Shown one piece after another: positions 7,566 to 15,797 of a DNA stretch of 36,256 bases. The notes under the pieces are model-generated. The model ran no database searches. It was not told where the DNA came from and was given only the letters and a program-made list of their open reading frames with translations. Both the position numbers and the translations under genes were made by a program. This DNA is from Planctomycetia bacterium (GTDB lineage Bacteria; Planctomycetota; UBA1135; GCA-002686595). Every line of letters begins with the position of its first letter. Position 1 is the first letter of the stretch. The stretch spans positions 1-36,256 of the forward strand of contig SYGM01000126.1 of assembly GCA_005799545.1 (NCBI GenBank), in the 5' to 3' direction.

Positions 7566-9091
7566 TAGCGCGACGCGGACTCCATCCTCGCCAGCGCAGC
7601 CTTAAGCACTTCCTCGACGCTCAGCGGGTGGTAGCCGTGCCCCGCCCGCCAGCCGAAGCGGATCTCGCCGCCATGGGCGGGCTCCGCCCGCTTGAGGAAG
7701 TTCTCGAGCCGCACCACGGCATTGTTGAGGAAATAGTCGTCGGCGTCGCCGACGAAGACATGCAGCTTGCCGCTGAGCTTGGGTGCGAGCGTCTTCCAGT
7801 TCTCCTCCAGCTTGAGGCGCAGGTCGTGGCGCTTCCACGCGTGGCGCAGGCCATCCTCGAGCTCGCCCGTGCGCGGATCCCAAAGGCTGCTCGGGGCGCC
7901 GTCCTTGCCGCGCGGGCCGTAGGTTGCGTTCCAGGCGCCCCATTGGCCGCCGGAGTGCGTCCAGGAGTCGCCCATCCCGAGCACATTCTCCAGCTGGCAT
8001 TCGTGGCGCACGCTGAACTCGATGTCGCCGTCGATGGTGCGCTTGGAGGCGCGCTCGAAGCCATGGCGGTTCACGTAGGCGTTCTTGTCCTTGTAGACAT
8101 CGATCAGCTGGAAGTGGCGGAAATCGACCCCATCGGGAGCAAAGGACCAGCAGCCGTTGAAGAACTCCGGGTAGTGCACCTGCAGCGCCAGCGAGACCCA
8201 GCCGCCGGTGGAGTGACCGGTGGTGAAGCGCGCGCGCGCTTCGCCGAGGCCGCGGAAGCGGCTCTCGATGTGGGGGATCAGTTCCTCGGTCAGCGCGGCG
8301 CCGTAAGGACCGTGATTCTCCGAGTCGACCTGATAAGGATCACCGAGCGGCCCGGCGCCGTCGGGCATCACCAGCAGGAAGCGCGGCATCGACTCCGCAT
8401 TCCAGTTGCTGAGCATGCGCGAGCCCTTGGCGTACATGCGCGCCAACGATGCGCAGCGCTGTCCGTAGCCGCCGATCTCGACCATCAGCGGATAGCGGCG
8501 CTCCGGTTGCTCGTCGAAACCGGCCGGCAGCAGCACGGCTGCGCGCAGGAACATCTCGCGACCGTGGAAGCGCGAGAGCTTCTCGGAGCGCAGTCGCACG
8601 AAGCGCACCTCGGCGGTGTCGGCGGGCAGCTCCGGCCCGTCGAAGCTCTTGCTCAGCTCCAGACGCAGCGTGCCGGGCTGCGAGGGATCGATGCGCACGC
8701 GCTGCGGTGCGCTGTAGAGATTGCCCGGCGCGTCGTCGACGAGGAGATCGGGATGGCAGCGCAGCAGGGCCTGCACGTTGTATTCGCCAGGCTGCACCTG
8801 CGCGAAGGAAGACAGCGGAAAGGCGGCGCTGCGCGCGTCGATGCGCGCCGTGATGTCCGAAGGGGCGCCTGCCTTCCAGTCCGGCGCATCCGTGCCGAAC
8901 AGCGGCGCGGCATCCATGCCCGTGTCGCCGATCGCGCGCAGCGGGTTCTTGGAGTCCGCGGCCGCGAGGACCACCAGCACGCGCCCGCCGGGCTGCGCGG
9001 GCCGCAGGCCGGGTGCCAGCGCGATCTCGATCGATTGCTGTGCGTGGGCCAGCGCCGAGGTGAGGAACAACGCCGCAAGCAGAGTCTTCAT
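7565..9091 (-). CDS. Secreted putative esterase (esterase D-like alpha/beta hydrolase)
   Basis: About 508 residues. A signal peptide (MKTLLAALFLTSALAHAQ, cleavage likely after AHA) leads into an N-terminal beta-rich region of about 180 residues, then an alpha/beta-hydrolase domain of the putative esterase family: nucleophile S294 in TTGHSTGGW, an acidic candidate in VGDADDYF and a His in GHGYHPL. The family includes feruloyl and acetyl esterases; the substrate here is unknown. The start could be GTG at 9097 or ATG at 9091; I chose ATG because a -10-like TAGACT lies 9 bases before it. It is divergent from the CpeT-like gene, with only 31 bases between the two ATGs. Confidence 0.82.
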   Translation of the reverse strand: MKTLLAALFLTSALAHAQQSIEIALAPGLRPAQPGGRVLVVLAAADSKNPLRAIGDTGMDAAPLFGTDAPDWKAGAPSDITARIDARSAAFPLSSFAQVQPGEYNVQALLRCHPDLLVDDAPGNLYSAPQRVRIDPSQPGTLRLELSKSFDGPELPADTAEVRFVRLRSEKLSRFHGREMFLRAAVLLPAGFDEQPERRYPLMVEIGGYGQRCASLARMYAKGSRMLSNWNAESMPRFLLVMPDGAGPLGDPYQVDSENHGPYGAALTEELIPHIESRFRGLGEARARFTTGHSTGGWVSLALQVHYPEFFNGCWSFAPDGVDFRHFQLIDVYKDKNAYVNRHGFERASKRTIDGDIEFSVRHECQLENVLGMGDSWTHSGGQWGAWNATYGPRGKDGAPSSLWDPRTGELEDGLRHAWKRHDLRLKLEENWKTLAPKLSGKLHVFVGDADDYFLNNAVVRLENFLKRAEPAHGGEIRFGWRAGHGYHPLSVEEVLKAALARMESASR

Positions 9092-9100
9092 GCGCACGCC

Positions 9101-9116
9101 AGTCTAACGCTACGCT
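9101..9116. promoter_or_regulatory. Back-to-back -10 boxes between the esterase and CpeT-like genes
   Basis: On the minus strand TAGACT (9106-9101) lies 9 bases before the esterase ATG. On the plus strand TACGCT (9111-9116) lies 6 bases before the ATG at 9123. Both fit TANNNT and would give transcripts with little or no leader. No good -35 boxes are visible, so this is inferred from position. Confidence 0.4.
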
Positions 9117-9122
9117 GCTGCC

Positions 9123-9746
9123 ATGCGTCTCCTCCTCGCCCTTGTGCTGGCACTGCCCGTCAGCGGCTGCGTCGCCGCCTCCCGCTCGCAGGACGCCGAC
9201 CTGCTGGAACTGCGCTCGTGGATGAGCGGCTCTTTTTCCAGCGAGGCACAGCACCTCTCCGACCCCAAGGCCTTCCTCCACATCGTGCTGCACATGCAGC
9301 CGATCTGGGAGGGTCGCAGCGATGGCCCTTGGCTGTACGTCGAGCAGGCCGCGGCCGCGAAAGCCGACCGGCCTTACCGTCAGCGCGTGTACCGGCTGCG
9401 TCTCGCCGAAGGCGGCGGCGTCTGGAGCGATGTCTACACGCTGCCCGGCGATCCCTTGGGCTTCGCGGGTGCGTGGCGCGATCCGCAGCGCTTCGATGCG
9501 CTTGATCCGGCGCAGCTGGTGGCGCGCGAAGGCTGCTCGCTGTTGCTTCATCGCCAGCCCGATGGCGCCTGGCAGGGCTCGACCGAAGGCCGCAACTGCG
9601 CAAGCGAGCTCGCCGGCGCCTCCCATGCCACCAGCGAAGCGCGCGTCGAGGCCATGCTTCTCACCAGCTGGGACCGCGGCTATGCGGCCGATGGCCGCCA
9701 GGTCTGGGGCTCGACCGCCGGCGCGTACCGCTTCGTGAAGCAGTGA
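9123..9746 (+). CDS. CpeT/CpcT-family lipoprotein
   Basis: A 207-residue protein with a lipoprotein signal (LALVLALPVSGC, lipidated Cys16). The mature part matches the CpeT/CpcT fold by eye: LLELRSWMSGSFSSEAQ, IVLHMQPIW, GPWLYVEQA, RPYRQRVYRL, DPLGFAGAW, LLTSWDRGY and DGRQVWGSTAGAYRFVK. In cyanobacteria CpcT/CpeT are bilin lyases or chaperones for phycobiliproteins. Nothing here suggests photosynthesis; non-phototrophic members are common and their role is not established. The fold is a lipocalin-like barrel that may bind a small hydrophobic ligand. A glutathione-peroxidase-like lipoprotein gene follows after 38 bases. Confidence 0.85.
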   Translation: MRLLLALVLALPVSGCVAASRSQDADLLELRSWMSGSFSSEAQHLSDPKAFLHIVLHMQPIWEGRSDGPWLYVEQAAAAKADRPYRQRVYRLRLAEGGGVWSDVYTLPGDPLGFAGAWRDPQRFDALDPAQLVAREGCSLLLHRQPDGAWQGSTEGRNCASELAGASHATSEARVEAMLLTSWDRGYAADGRQVWGSTAGAYRFVKQ

Positions 9747-9784
9747 GCATCCATCGGGGTCGCCTCGTCGAACAACGAAAAGCA

Positions 9785-10351
9785 ATGAAGCTCCTCCCCG
9801 CACTGCTGTGTCTCTCTCTGGCCTCCTGCTCGATGTTCTCGGGCGAAGACGCCCCCAAGACCGAAATGGCCCAAACCCAGAACTTCCATTCCTTCCAGGT
9901 CAGCTCTCTCGAAGGCCAACCCGTCAACCTCGCCGACTACAAGGGCAAGGTGGTGCTGGTGGTCAATGTGGCCAGCGAGTGCGGCTACACCAAGCAGTAC
10001 GCAGGACTCGAGGCGCTGCACAAGGAGCTCGCGCCGCGCGGCTTTGTGGTGCTGGGTTTCCCGAGCAATGAATTCGGCGGCCAGGAGCCGGGCTCCGCGG
10101 AACAGATCCGCTCCTTCTGCAGCAGCAAGTTCGGCGTGACCTTCCCGATGTTCGGCAAGCTCGAGACCAAGGCGGGCGCCAATCAGTCGCCGCTGTTCGC
10201 GTGGCTCGGCGGCGCGACGGGCAAGCTGCCGGGCTGGAACTTCTCGAAGTACCTGATCGGCAAGGACGGACAGGCGATCGCCTTCTATCCCAGCGGCGTC
10301 GCGCCCGAGTCGGCCGAGCTGCGCACGGCGATCGAAGCCGCGCTCAAGTAG
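9785..10351 (+). CDS. Glutathione peroxidase-family lipoprotein
   Basis: A 188-residue thioredoxin-fold peroxidase. The lipobox is LSLASC (Cys15), placing it at a membrane outside the cytoplasm. The peroxidatic residue is Cys66 in NVASECGYTKQY (cysteine, not selenocysteine), and the tetrad is completed by Q100 in NEFGGQEPGS and W151-N152 in GWNFSKYLI. Cys112 in SFCSSKFG is the likely resolving cysteine, as in thioredoxin-dependent members. It would reduce hydrogen or lipid peroxides. The ATG at 9785 starts the signal peptide; the frame is open upstream to 9743, but that extension lacks signal character. Its 3' end overlaps the convergent permease gene by 8 bases. Confidence 0.92.
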   Translation: MKLLPALLCLSLASCSMFSGEDAPKTEMAQTQNFHSFQVSSLEGQPVNLADYKGKVVLVVNVASECGYTKQYAGLEALHKELAPRGFVVLGFPSNEFGGQEPGSAEQIRSFCSSKFGVTFPMFGKLETKAGANQSPLFAWLGGATGKLPGWNFSKYLIGKDGQAIAFYPSGVAPESAELRTAIEAALK

Positions 10352-11429
10352 TCCTGCGGCCGCGCCAGCGGTCGAGTGCGACGGCGGTCACGATGATCGC
10401 GCCCGTGACGACTTCCTGCACCCAGTTGTCCATGCCGAGCTTGGTGCAGCCGTTGTCGACGACGGTCATCAGCAGTGCTCCGGCGATCGTTCCGGGAATC
10501 GAGCCGCTGCCGCCGGCCAGGCTGGCACCGCCGATCACCGCGGCTGCGATAGCACGCAGCTCCAGTCCCTGGGCCGTGGTGGGATCGCCCATCGACAGAT
10601 AGGAAAGCTGCAGCAAGGCCGCCACGCCCGCGCAGGCGATGCCAAGGCTGTAGGTGAGCAGCTGCGTGCGCTCGACATCGACACCGCACAGGCGCGCGGT
10701 GCGTTCATTGGAGCCGACGGCAAACAGATGTCGGCCGGGCACGGTGTGGCTGAGATACAGCGCAGCCAGCACGGCCAGACCCAGCCACAGCCAGACTCCG
10801 GGCGCGAGCCAGCTGCCGCCCTGCATCAGCTCGGCGATCCAGCCGGTGCTGGCGGGATACACGGGTTGGTTGTCTCCCAGTCCCTTGGCAAGACCGCGCA
10901 GCGCACCCCACGTGCCCAGCGTGACGATGAACGGCGAGAGCGGCAGTCGCCAGGGGAAGCGCGCCGCGAAGACCGCTGCTGCTGCGCCGCCAAAGAGCGC
11001 AATCGCGATCGGCAGCGCACCGGCCTGCGTGCGCAGACCCCAGCAGGCGGTGAGCAACGCGACTGCCAGCGCCAGCGCGCTCAGCACGCGTCCGCTGACG
11101 AGACAACCGATCCACGCGCCAAGATAGAGCCCCATCAGCGGCATCGCCAGCGCGGCGGCGGCGGGGGAGCCGCCCTGCGTGAGCACCAACGCGCCGATCA
11201 CCGTGCCCAGCGCCACGCTCGATCCCACCGACAGGTCGATGCCGCCGCCGGCGATGATCAGCGTCGCGCCGATCGCGGCGGTGCCGACCACGGCGGTCTG
11301 CAGCAGCATCAGGCGCAGGTTGGAGAAGGAGGTGAAGTCGCCGCCGGCTGCCAGCGCGAAGAAGCACCAGACCGCGAGCAGTCCGAGGAAGGGAGCCAGC
11401 AGGGGCAGCAGTGCTCGCAAGCCCTTCAT
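10344..11429 (-). CDS. Sugar ABC transporter permease, RbsC/AraH family
   Basis: A 361-residue, very hydrophobic protein with around ten membrane segments. Family signatures are ATLIIAGGGIDLSVGSSVALG, SPFIVTLGTWGALRG and VIGGASLAGGSGSIPGTIAGALLM. It forms the membrane channel of a carbohydrate-uptake class 2 (ribose-type) importer. It begins by ATGA overlap with the ATPase gene, with GGAG placed 6 bases before the ATG. It is the last gene of the transporter operon. The transported sugar cannot be read from the sequence; the divergent L-fucose catabolic operon makes L-fucose or a related sugar the best guess. Confidence 0.92.
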   Translation of the reverse strand: MKGLRALLPLLAPFLGLLAVWCFFALAAGGDFTSFSNLRLMLLQTAVVGTAAIGATLIIAGGGIDLSVGSSVALGTVIGALVLTQGGSPAAAALAMPLMGLYLGAWIGCLVSGRVLSALALAVALLTACWGLRTQAGALPIAIALFGGAAAAVFAARFPWRLPLSPFIVTLGTWGALRGLAKGLGDNQPVYPASTGWIAELMQGGSWLAPGVWLWLGLAVLAALYLSHTVPGRHLFAVGSNERTARLCGVDVERTQLLTYSLGIACAGVAALLQLSYLSMGDPTTAQGLELRAIAAAVIGGASLAGGSGSIPGTIAGALLMTVVDNGCTKLGMDNWVQEVVTGAIIVTAVALDRWRGRRTT

Positions 11430-12895
11430 GCCGCGCGCTCCGCGCCGAAGGCGGCTTCGACCAGTTGCTCTTGAGTCCACTCGGAGGCAGGGCGGGCGGG
11501 TCCCAGCACGCCGGCCTGCATCACGCGGATCGTGTCGCACACGCCCAACAGCTCGGGCGCGTAGCTCGAGACCAGCAGCACGCCGCCGCGCTGTTCGCTC
11601 GCGATCGTGTCGATCCAGCGGTAGATCTCGCTCTTGGCGCGCACATCGACGCCGCGCGTGGGCTCATCCAGCAGGAACAACTGCGATTTTGCGGCCAAGA
11701 GCCGCGCCAGCGCGACTTTCTGCTGGTTGCCGCCCGAAAGCGTGCGCATCGGTGCCTCGACGCTGGCGCTCTTGATGGCAAGGCGCTCACGCCAGGGTTC
11801 GCTGGTCGCACGCCGCGCCGCGGGCGAGCTGAACAGGCCGCGCAGCGCCGGCAGGCTGAGATTGTCGGCGAGGCTGCGCTCGAGGAAGAGACCTTCACGC
11901 GCGCGATCTTCGACCACCATGCCGACACCCATGGCCCAGCGCTCGGCGGGCGTGCGCGCACCGCGCGCGTGCAGGACCTCCAGCTCGGCGGTCTGTGGAT
12001 CGAGGCCGAAGATCCCGCGCAACAGTTCACTGCGACCGGCGCCGATCAGCCCGTAGATGCCGAGCACTTCGCCGCGGCGCACGATCAGGGGATCCGCGGG
12101 TGGCGCCACAGACACGCGCAGCAGCTCTTCGGCGGGCGTGTGCGGCCGGCGCGGGTACAGCTCACCGAGCTCGCGTCCGGCCATGTGCGCGATCAGGCGC
12201 GAGGTCGGCGTGTCGCGGACCTCGCCGCTCGCCACGCTTTCCCCGTCGCGCAGAACGGTCCAGTGCGTGCACAGCTCGCGCACCTCTTCGAGCGCATGGC
12301 TGACGTACAGGACCGCCGTGCCCTGCTGACTGGCGGCGCGCACCAGCCGGAAGAGCCGCGTGACATCTTCGCGCGCGAGGCTCGAGGTCGGCTCGTCGAG
12401 CACCAGAACGCGCGAGGGATGCACGAGCGCGCGCGCGATCTCCAGCCACTGGCGCTGCGCGATCGAGAGCGTGCCGATCGAGCGCGCCGGATCCAGATCG
12501 CTCATTCCGACCAGCGCCAGCGCCGTGCGCGCGCGTTCCCGCTGCGCACCCAGATCCAGTCGCAAGCCCCGCCGCGGTTCACGCCCCAGACAGAGATTCT
12601 GCTCAACCGAAAGCTCCGCACACAGCGCCAGCTCCTGGTGCACGAGCACCACGCCGCTTCGCAGTGCTTCGCGCGGCGCAGCGGGCGCGTAGTCTGAGCC
12701 GGCGAGCTGCAGCCGTCCCGCGTCGGCCTGTTCCACGCCGCCGAGGATTTTCAATAGCGTCGACGTGCCCGCACCGTTCTCGCCGCGCCGCGCGTGGATT
12801 TCGCCTGCGTGCAGCGCGAGGTCCACGCCCGACAGGGCCTGCGTGGCGCCGAAGCGCTTGGAGATCCGGCTGGCTTCAAGCAGGGGGGCAGGCAT
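11426..12895 (-). CDS. Sugar ABC transporter ATP-binding protein, RbsA/MglA type, with an altered Walker A motif
   Basis: A 489-residue tandem ATPase. The N-terminal domain has a Q-loop (VLVHQELAL), signature LSIAQRQWLEIARAL, Walker B VLVLDEPTSSL and H-loop YVSHALEEV. Its Walker A reads RRGENGAGTSTLL: the essential lysine is T44 (codon 12764-12766, ACG, one base from AAG), and the usual hydrophobic pair before GENG is Arg-Arg. The C-terminal domain has GLIGAGRSELLR, the naturally degenerate form of this family, plus LSGGNQQKVALARLL and LFLLDEPTRGVD. Thus no canonical Walker A lysine remains in either half. It energises uptake through the permease, if active. It sits 21 bases after the binding-protein gene. 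Confidence 0.9.
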   Translation of the reverse strand: MPAPLLEASRISKRFGATQALSGVDLALHAGEIHARRGENGAGTSTLLKILGGVEQADAGRLQLAGSDYAPAAPREALRSGVVLVHQELALCAELSVEQNLCLGREPRRGLRLDLGAQRERARTALALVGMSDLDPARSIGTLSIAQRQWLEIARALVHPSRVLVLDEPTSSLAREDVTRLFRLVRAASQQGTAVLYVSHALEEVRELCTHWTVLRDGESVASGEVRDTPTSRLIAHMAGRELGELYPRRPHTPAEELLRVSVAPPADPLIVRRGEVLGIYGLIGAGRSELLRGIFGLDPQTAELEVLHARGARTPAERWAMGVGMVVEDRAREGLFLERSLADNLSLPALRGLFSSPAARRATSEPWRERLAIKSASVEAPMRTLSGGNQQKVALARLLAAKSQLFLLDEPTRGVDVRAKSEIYRWIDTIASEQRGGVLLVSSYAPELLGVCDTIRVMQAGVLGPARPASEWTQEQLVEAAFGAERAA

Positions 12896-12916
12896 CGCTC
12901 GCGGGCTGCGATGCTA

Positions 12917-13864
12917 TCACTCCAGCAGGCGCTGGATCGCGGGATCGCCGAGCTTCTCGCGCGTGACGAGCACGGCACCGGTGTCGGTGAAGCCCGCGAG
13001 CGTGCCGCCCTTGCGCAGTGTCTCCAGCGCCTCGACGGAGAGCTGGCCCATGCGCCGGGGATCCTGCACGATGAGCGCGGCGATCTCGCCGGACTTGAGG
13101 GCCTCGACGAGCGGGGGCGAGGAGTCAAAGCCCACCAGCTGCACCTTGCCGGCGAGCCCCTCCTGGCGCAGCGCCAGCAGCATGCCCATCGTGGCGGATT
13201 CGTTGGAGGTGAAGACACCTTTGGCGGCCTTGAGCGTGTCGATGCCGTTGAGTGCCGCGGTCTTGGCCTCACCGATCGTGGCGCCGGCGTAGCGATTGTC
13301 GCTGAGAATGCGGATGCCCGCCTGCGCGCGCAGTGCCTCGAGCGCGCCTTCTTCGCGCTCGTGCGTGCTGGCGCTGCCGACCACATAGCGCAGGACGACG
13401 ATCTCGCCCGTTCCACCCAGCAGACGCGAAAGCTCAGCGCCTGCCAGCCGGCCCGCGGCGCGGTTGTCGGTGGCGATCAGCGTCGCGAAGTCGCGGCCCG
13501 CCTCGCCATCGAGCGCCGAGTCGAAGATCACGACGGGAATGCCGGCGGCGCGCGCGGCCTGCACGCTCGGCAGCAGCGCGGCGCGATCGAGCGGTGCGAG
13601 CGCGATGCCGGAGACCTTGCGCGCGGTGAACTGCTGCACCAGCGCGATCTGCTGCGCGCGGTCATCCTCGGCGAGTGGGCCCTTCCACTGCACATCGACG
13701 TTGAGGTCCGTGCCCGCCTGGCGAGCTCCGCGCTCGACGGCCTTCCAGAACACGTGCGTGGTGCCCTTGGGGATCACGGCGTAGGTCGCCCGCTCGGCGG
13801 TGGGAGCGGACTCCGACCCGCAGGCGGCCAGAAACAGAAGGCAGAAAGCGGCTAGGCAGCGCAT
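12917..13864 (-). CDS. Periplasmic sugar-binding lipoprotein, RbsB/periplasmic-binding-protein-4 family
   Basis: A 315-residue lipoprotein: signal MRCLAAFCLLFLAAC with lipidated Cys15. The mature protein is a ribose-type binding protein: YAVIPKGTTHVFWKAVERGA, VSGIALAPLDRAAL, IPVVIFDSALDG, ATDNRAAGRLAGAEL, KGVFTSNESATMGML, VQLVGFDSSP and ALIVQDPRRMGQLSVEAL. It delivers the sugar to the permease. The ATG at 13864 was chosen for the signal peptide; the open frame continues upstream into the divergent regulator. A -10-like TACCCT lies exactly 6 bases before the ATG. It leads the transporter operon. Confidence 0.92.
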   Translation of the reverse strand: MRCLAAFCLLFLAACGSESAPTAERATYAVIPKGTTHVFWKAVERGARQAGTDLNVDVQWKGPLAEDDRAQQIALVQQFTARKVSGIALAPLDRAALLPSVQAARAAGIPVVIFDSALDGEAGRDFATLIATDNRAAGRLAGAELSRLLGGTGEIVVLRYVVGSASTHEREEGALEALRAQAGIRILSDNRYAGATIGEAKTAALNGIDTLKAAKGVFTSNESATMGMLLALRQEGLAGKVQLVGFDSSPPLVEALKSGEIAALIVQDPRRMGQLSVEALETLRKGGTLAGFTDTGAVLVTREKLGDPAIQRLLE

Positions 13865-13920
13865 GGCGGCAGGGTAGCTTGTATTTGCGAAAGATGGAAT
13901 CCGCCGGTAAAAAAACAACC
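13865..13920. promoter_or_regulatory. Divergent control region between the sugar transporter and the fucose operon
   Basis: Only 56 bases separate the two chosen starts (29 if the regulator starts at 13894). The minus strand has TACCCT (13876-13871) 6 bases before the binding-protein ATG. The plus strand has an AT-rich TTGTATTTGCGAAAG (13879-13893). A 5-base inverted pair GGCGG/CCGCC (13865-13869 and 13901-13905) flanks the region. An IclR-type operator is expected here, but I cannot assign it. Confidence 0.4.
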
Positions 13921-14733
13921 ATGGCCAAGTCCGATGATGAGCTCTCGACCTCGCGCTACCGCGCACCGGCCCTCGAAAAGGGCCTCGACATCCTCGAGCT
14001 GCTCGCCGAGCGGCCGGAAGGCCTGACACAGGCCGATGTGGCGCGCGCGCTCGGGCGCAGCGTCGGCGAGATCTTCCGCATGCTCAACTGCCTCGTGGAA
14101 CGCGGCTATCTGACGCAGCAGGGCAGCGGCGATCGCTATGTGCTGACACTGAAGCTCTTCGAGCTGTCGCACCGCCACGATCCGCTGGCGCGCCTGCTGC
14201 AGGAAGCGCTGCCGCGCGTGCGCGAGCTCTCCGCGCGCGTGCACCAATCCTGCCACGTGGTCGTGCTGCACGACGATCACGGCATTGTCGTGGCGCAGGC
14301 CGATGCGCCGGGCGAGATGGGCTTTGCCGTGCGCGTCGGCGCGCGCGTCCCGCTGCTCAGCACGGCTTCGGGTCGGGTCTTGCTGGCCTTCCAGAGCGAT
14401 GCCGATCGCGCACGCCTGATCGAACGGCTGGCGGTCTCTGATGTCACGCTGGAACGGGCGCTGGCGCGGGTGCGCGAGCGCGGTTACGAAGACATCGAGA
14501 GCACGCGCATCCGCGGCGTGCACGACTACTCCTATCCCGTGCTCAACCACCGTGGCGCGGCGGTCGCGGCCTTGACCGTGCCGCTGATCGCGCGCCTCGA
14601 CAAACCGGAAGAGAGCCACGCCGATGCCGTGCGTCAGGCGCTGTCGGAACTGGCCCAGACGCTCTCGCGCACGCTCGGCGGCGTGGCTTCGGGCGGACGC
14701 ATGAGCGGCGAAAGGGGCGGCAACCCGGGGTGA
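13921..14733 (+). CDS. IclR-family transcriptional regulator of the fucose locus
   Basis: About 270 residues. An N-terminal winged helix (APALEKGLDILELLAERPEG, then LTQADVARALGRSVGEIFRMLNCL) is followed by the IclR effector domain (HQSCHVVVLHDDHGIVVAQA, RVGARVPLLSTASGRVLLAF, GVHDYSYPVLNHRGAAVAALTVPL). IclR proteins usually repress a neighbouring operon and respond to a small carbon metabolite; here a fuconate-pathway intermediate is plausible. The start is uncertain: ATG 13921 or ATG 13894, with a TTG further upstream; none has a Shine-Dalgarno. It is the first gene of the catabolic operon and overlaps the next gene by 4 bases (GTGA). Confidence 0.9.
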   Translation: MAKSDDELSTSRYRAPALEKGLDILELLAERPEGLTQADVARALGRSVGEIFRMLNCLVERGYLTQQGSGDRYVLTLKLFELSHRHDPLARLLQEALPRVRELSARVHQSCHVVVLHDDHGIVVAQADAPGEMGFAVRVGARVPLLSTASGRVLLAFQSDADRARLIERLAVSDVTLERALARVRERGYEDIESTRIRGVHDYSYPVLNHRGAAVAALTVPLIARLDKPEESHADAVRQALSELAQTLSRTLGGVASGGRMSGERGGNPG

Positions 14734-15797
14734 GTTCCGCCTCGCAGTCGTGGCCGCGAGCGTCGCGACCGCTGCCGATCGTGATCCTGGGTGCCGGCGG
14801 CATCGTGCAGGACGCGCATCTGCCGGCGTATCGGCGTCTGGGTCTGGATGTGCGCGGCATCTTCGACATCGACATCGCCAAGGCGCGCGCCGTGGCGCAG
14901 CGTTTCGGCATCGAAACCGTCTACGAGAGCGCCGAAAAAGCGCTCGGGCAGCGCGATGTGGTCCATGATTGCGCGCTGCCGCCGCAGGCCATCGAGGAGA
15001 CGCTCGCGCGCCTGCCCCGCGGCGCAGCGGTGCTGATCCAGAAGCCGCTGGGGGTCGATCTCGCTTCCGCGACGCGGCTGCGTGCGCTGGCGCGCGAACG
15101 CGGGCTGCGCGCGGCGATGAACTTTCAGCTGCGCTTCAGTCCGCAGATGCTGGAGCTCGCCGAGCGCATCCGCCGCGGCGAGCTCGGCGAGCTCTTGGAG
15201 CTGGAGGTGCGCGTGGTGTGCCGCATGCCCTGGGAGCTGTGGCCGTTCCTGCGCGCGCTGCCGCGGCTTGAGATCCTCGTGCACTCGATCCACTACCTCG
15301 ATCTCCTGCGGCATCTGGCCGGCGATCCGCGCCGCGTCCATGCCCGCTGCGTGAAGCACCCCTCGGTGCCCGAGCTTGCCGCGACGCGCACCAGCGCGAT
15401 CCTCGACTACGGCGGACACCTGCGCTGCACGCTCTCGATCCATCACCACCATGAGCACGGACCGTCGCACGAGGCGAGCGAGCTGCGCGTCGAGGGCACG
15501 CGCGGAGCAGCCGTGGCGGTGATGGGCGTCAACCTCGACTACCCGCGCGGTCGCCCCGATCGGCTGGAGCTCGTCGAGCGCGGCGGAGCGTGGCGGGAGA
15601 TCGCGCTGCGCGGCAACTGGTTCACCGAGGCCTTCGAAGGGCCGATCTCCAACCTGCAGCGCTTCGTCACGGGCGAAGATGCACAGCTGGTTTCCCCGAT
15701 CGAGGATGGCTGGCGCACGATGCGGCTGGTCGAGGCGCTGTATGAGTCGGACGCGCAGGGCGGGCATGCGCTGCCGCCGGATCCGGAGGCCGCATGA
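14730..15797 (+). CDS. Gfo/Idh/MocA-family oxidoreductase, candidate L-fucose dehydrogenase
   Basis: A 355-residue NAD(P)-dependent sugar oxidoreductase. The Rossmann site is IVILGAGGIVQDAHLPAY. The catalytic lysine is K105 in VLIQKPLGVD, where Gln replaces the more usual Glu of EKP. The C-terminal alpha/beta domain includes MNFQLRFSPQMLELAERI and a histidine cluster, LSIHHHHEHGPSH, at around residue 235. It starts at a GTG overlapping the regulator stop by 4 bases. The operon encodes every later step of oxidative L-fucose breakdown but no obvious SDR or aldo-keto fucose dehydrogenase, so this enzyme may oxidise L-fucose to its lactone. That is inference; other sugars or a side branch are possible. 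Confidence 0.85.
   Translation: MSSASQSWPRASRPLPIVILGAGGIVQDAHLPAYRRLGLDVRGIFDIDIAKARAVAQRFGIETVYESAEKALGQRDVVHDCALPPQAIEETLARLPRGAAVLIQKPLGVDLASATRLRALARERGLRAAMNFQLRFSPQMLELAERIRRGELGELLELEVRVVCRMPWELWPFLRALPRLEILVHSIHYLDLLRHLAGDPRRVHARCVKHPSVPELAATRTSAILDYGGHLRCTLSIHHHHEHGPSHEASELRVEGTRGAAVAVMGVNLDYPRGRPDRLELVERGGAWREIALRGNWFTEAFEGPISNLQRFVTGEDAQLVSPIEDGWRTMRLVEALYESDAQGGHALPPDPEAA

Noticed and set aside
7460-9505. Plus-strand open frame of 681 codons opposite the esterase gene
   Set aside because: No recognisable domain, and it would run through the murA terminator and the CpeT-like start.
9123-9746. Phycobilin lyase and hence a cyanobacterial origin
   Set aside because: No phycobiliprotein or photosynthesis gene is present, and the protein is a lipoprotein; the family occurs in non-phototrophs.
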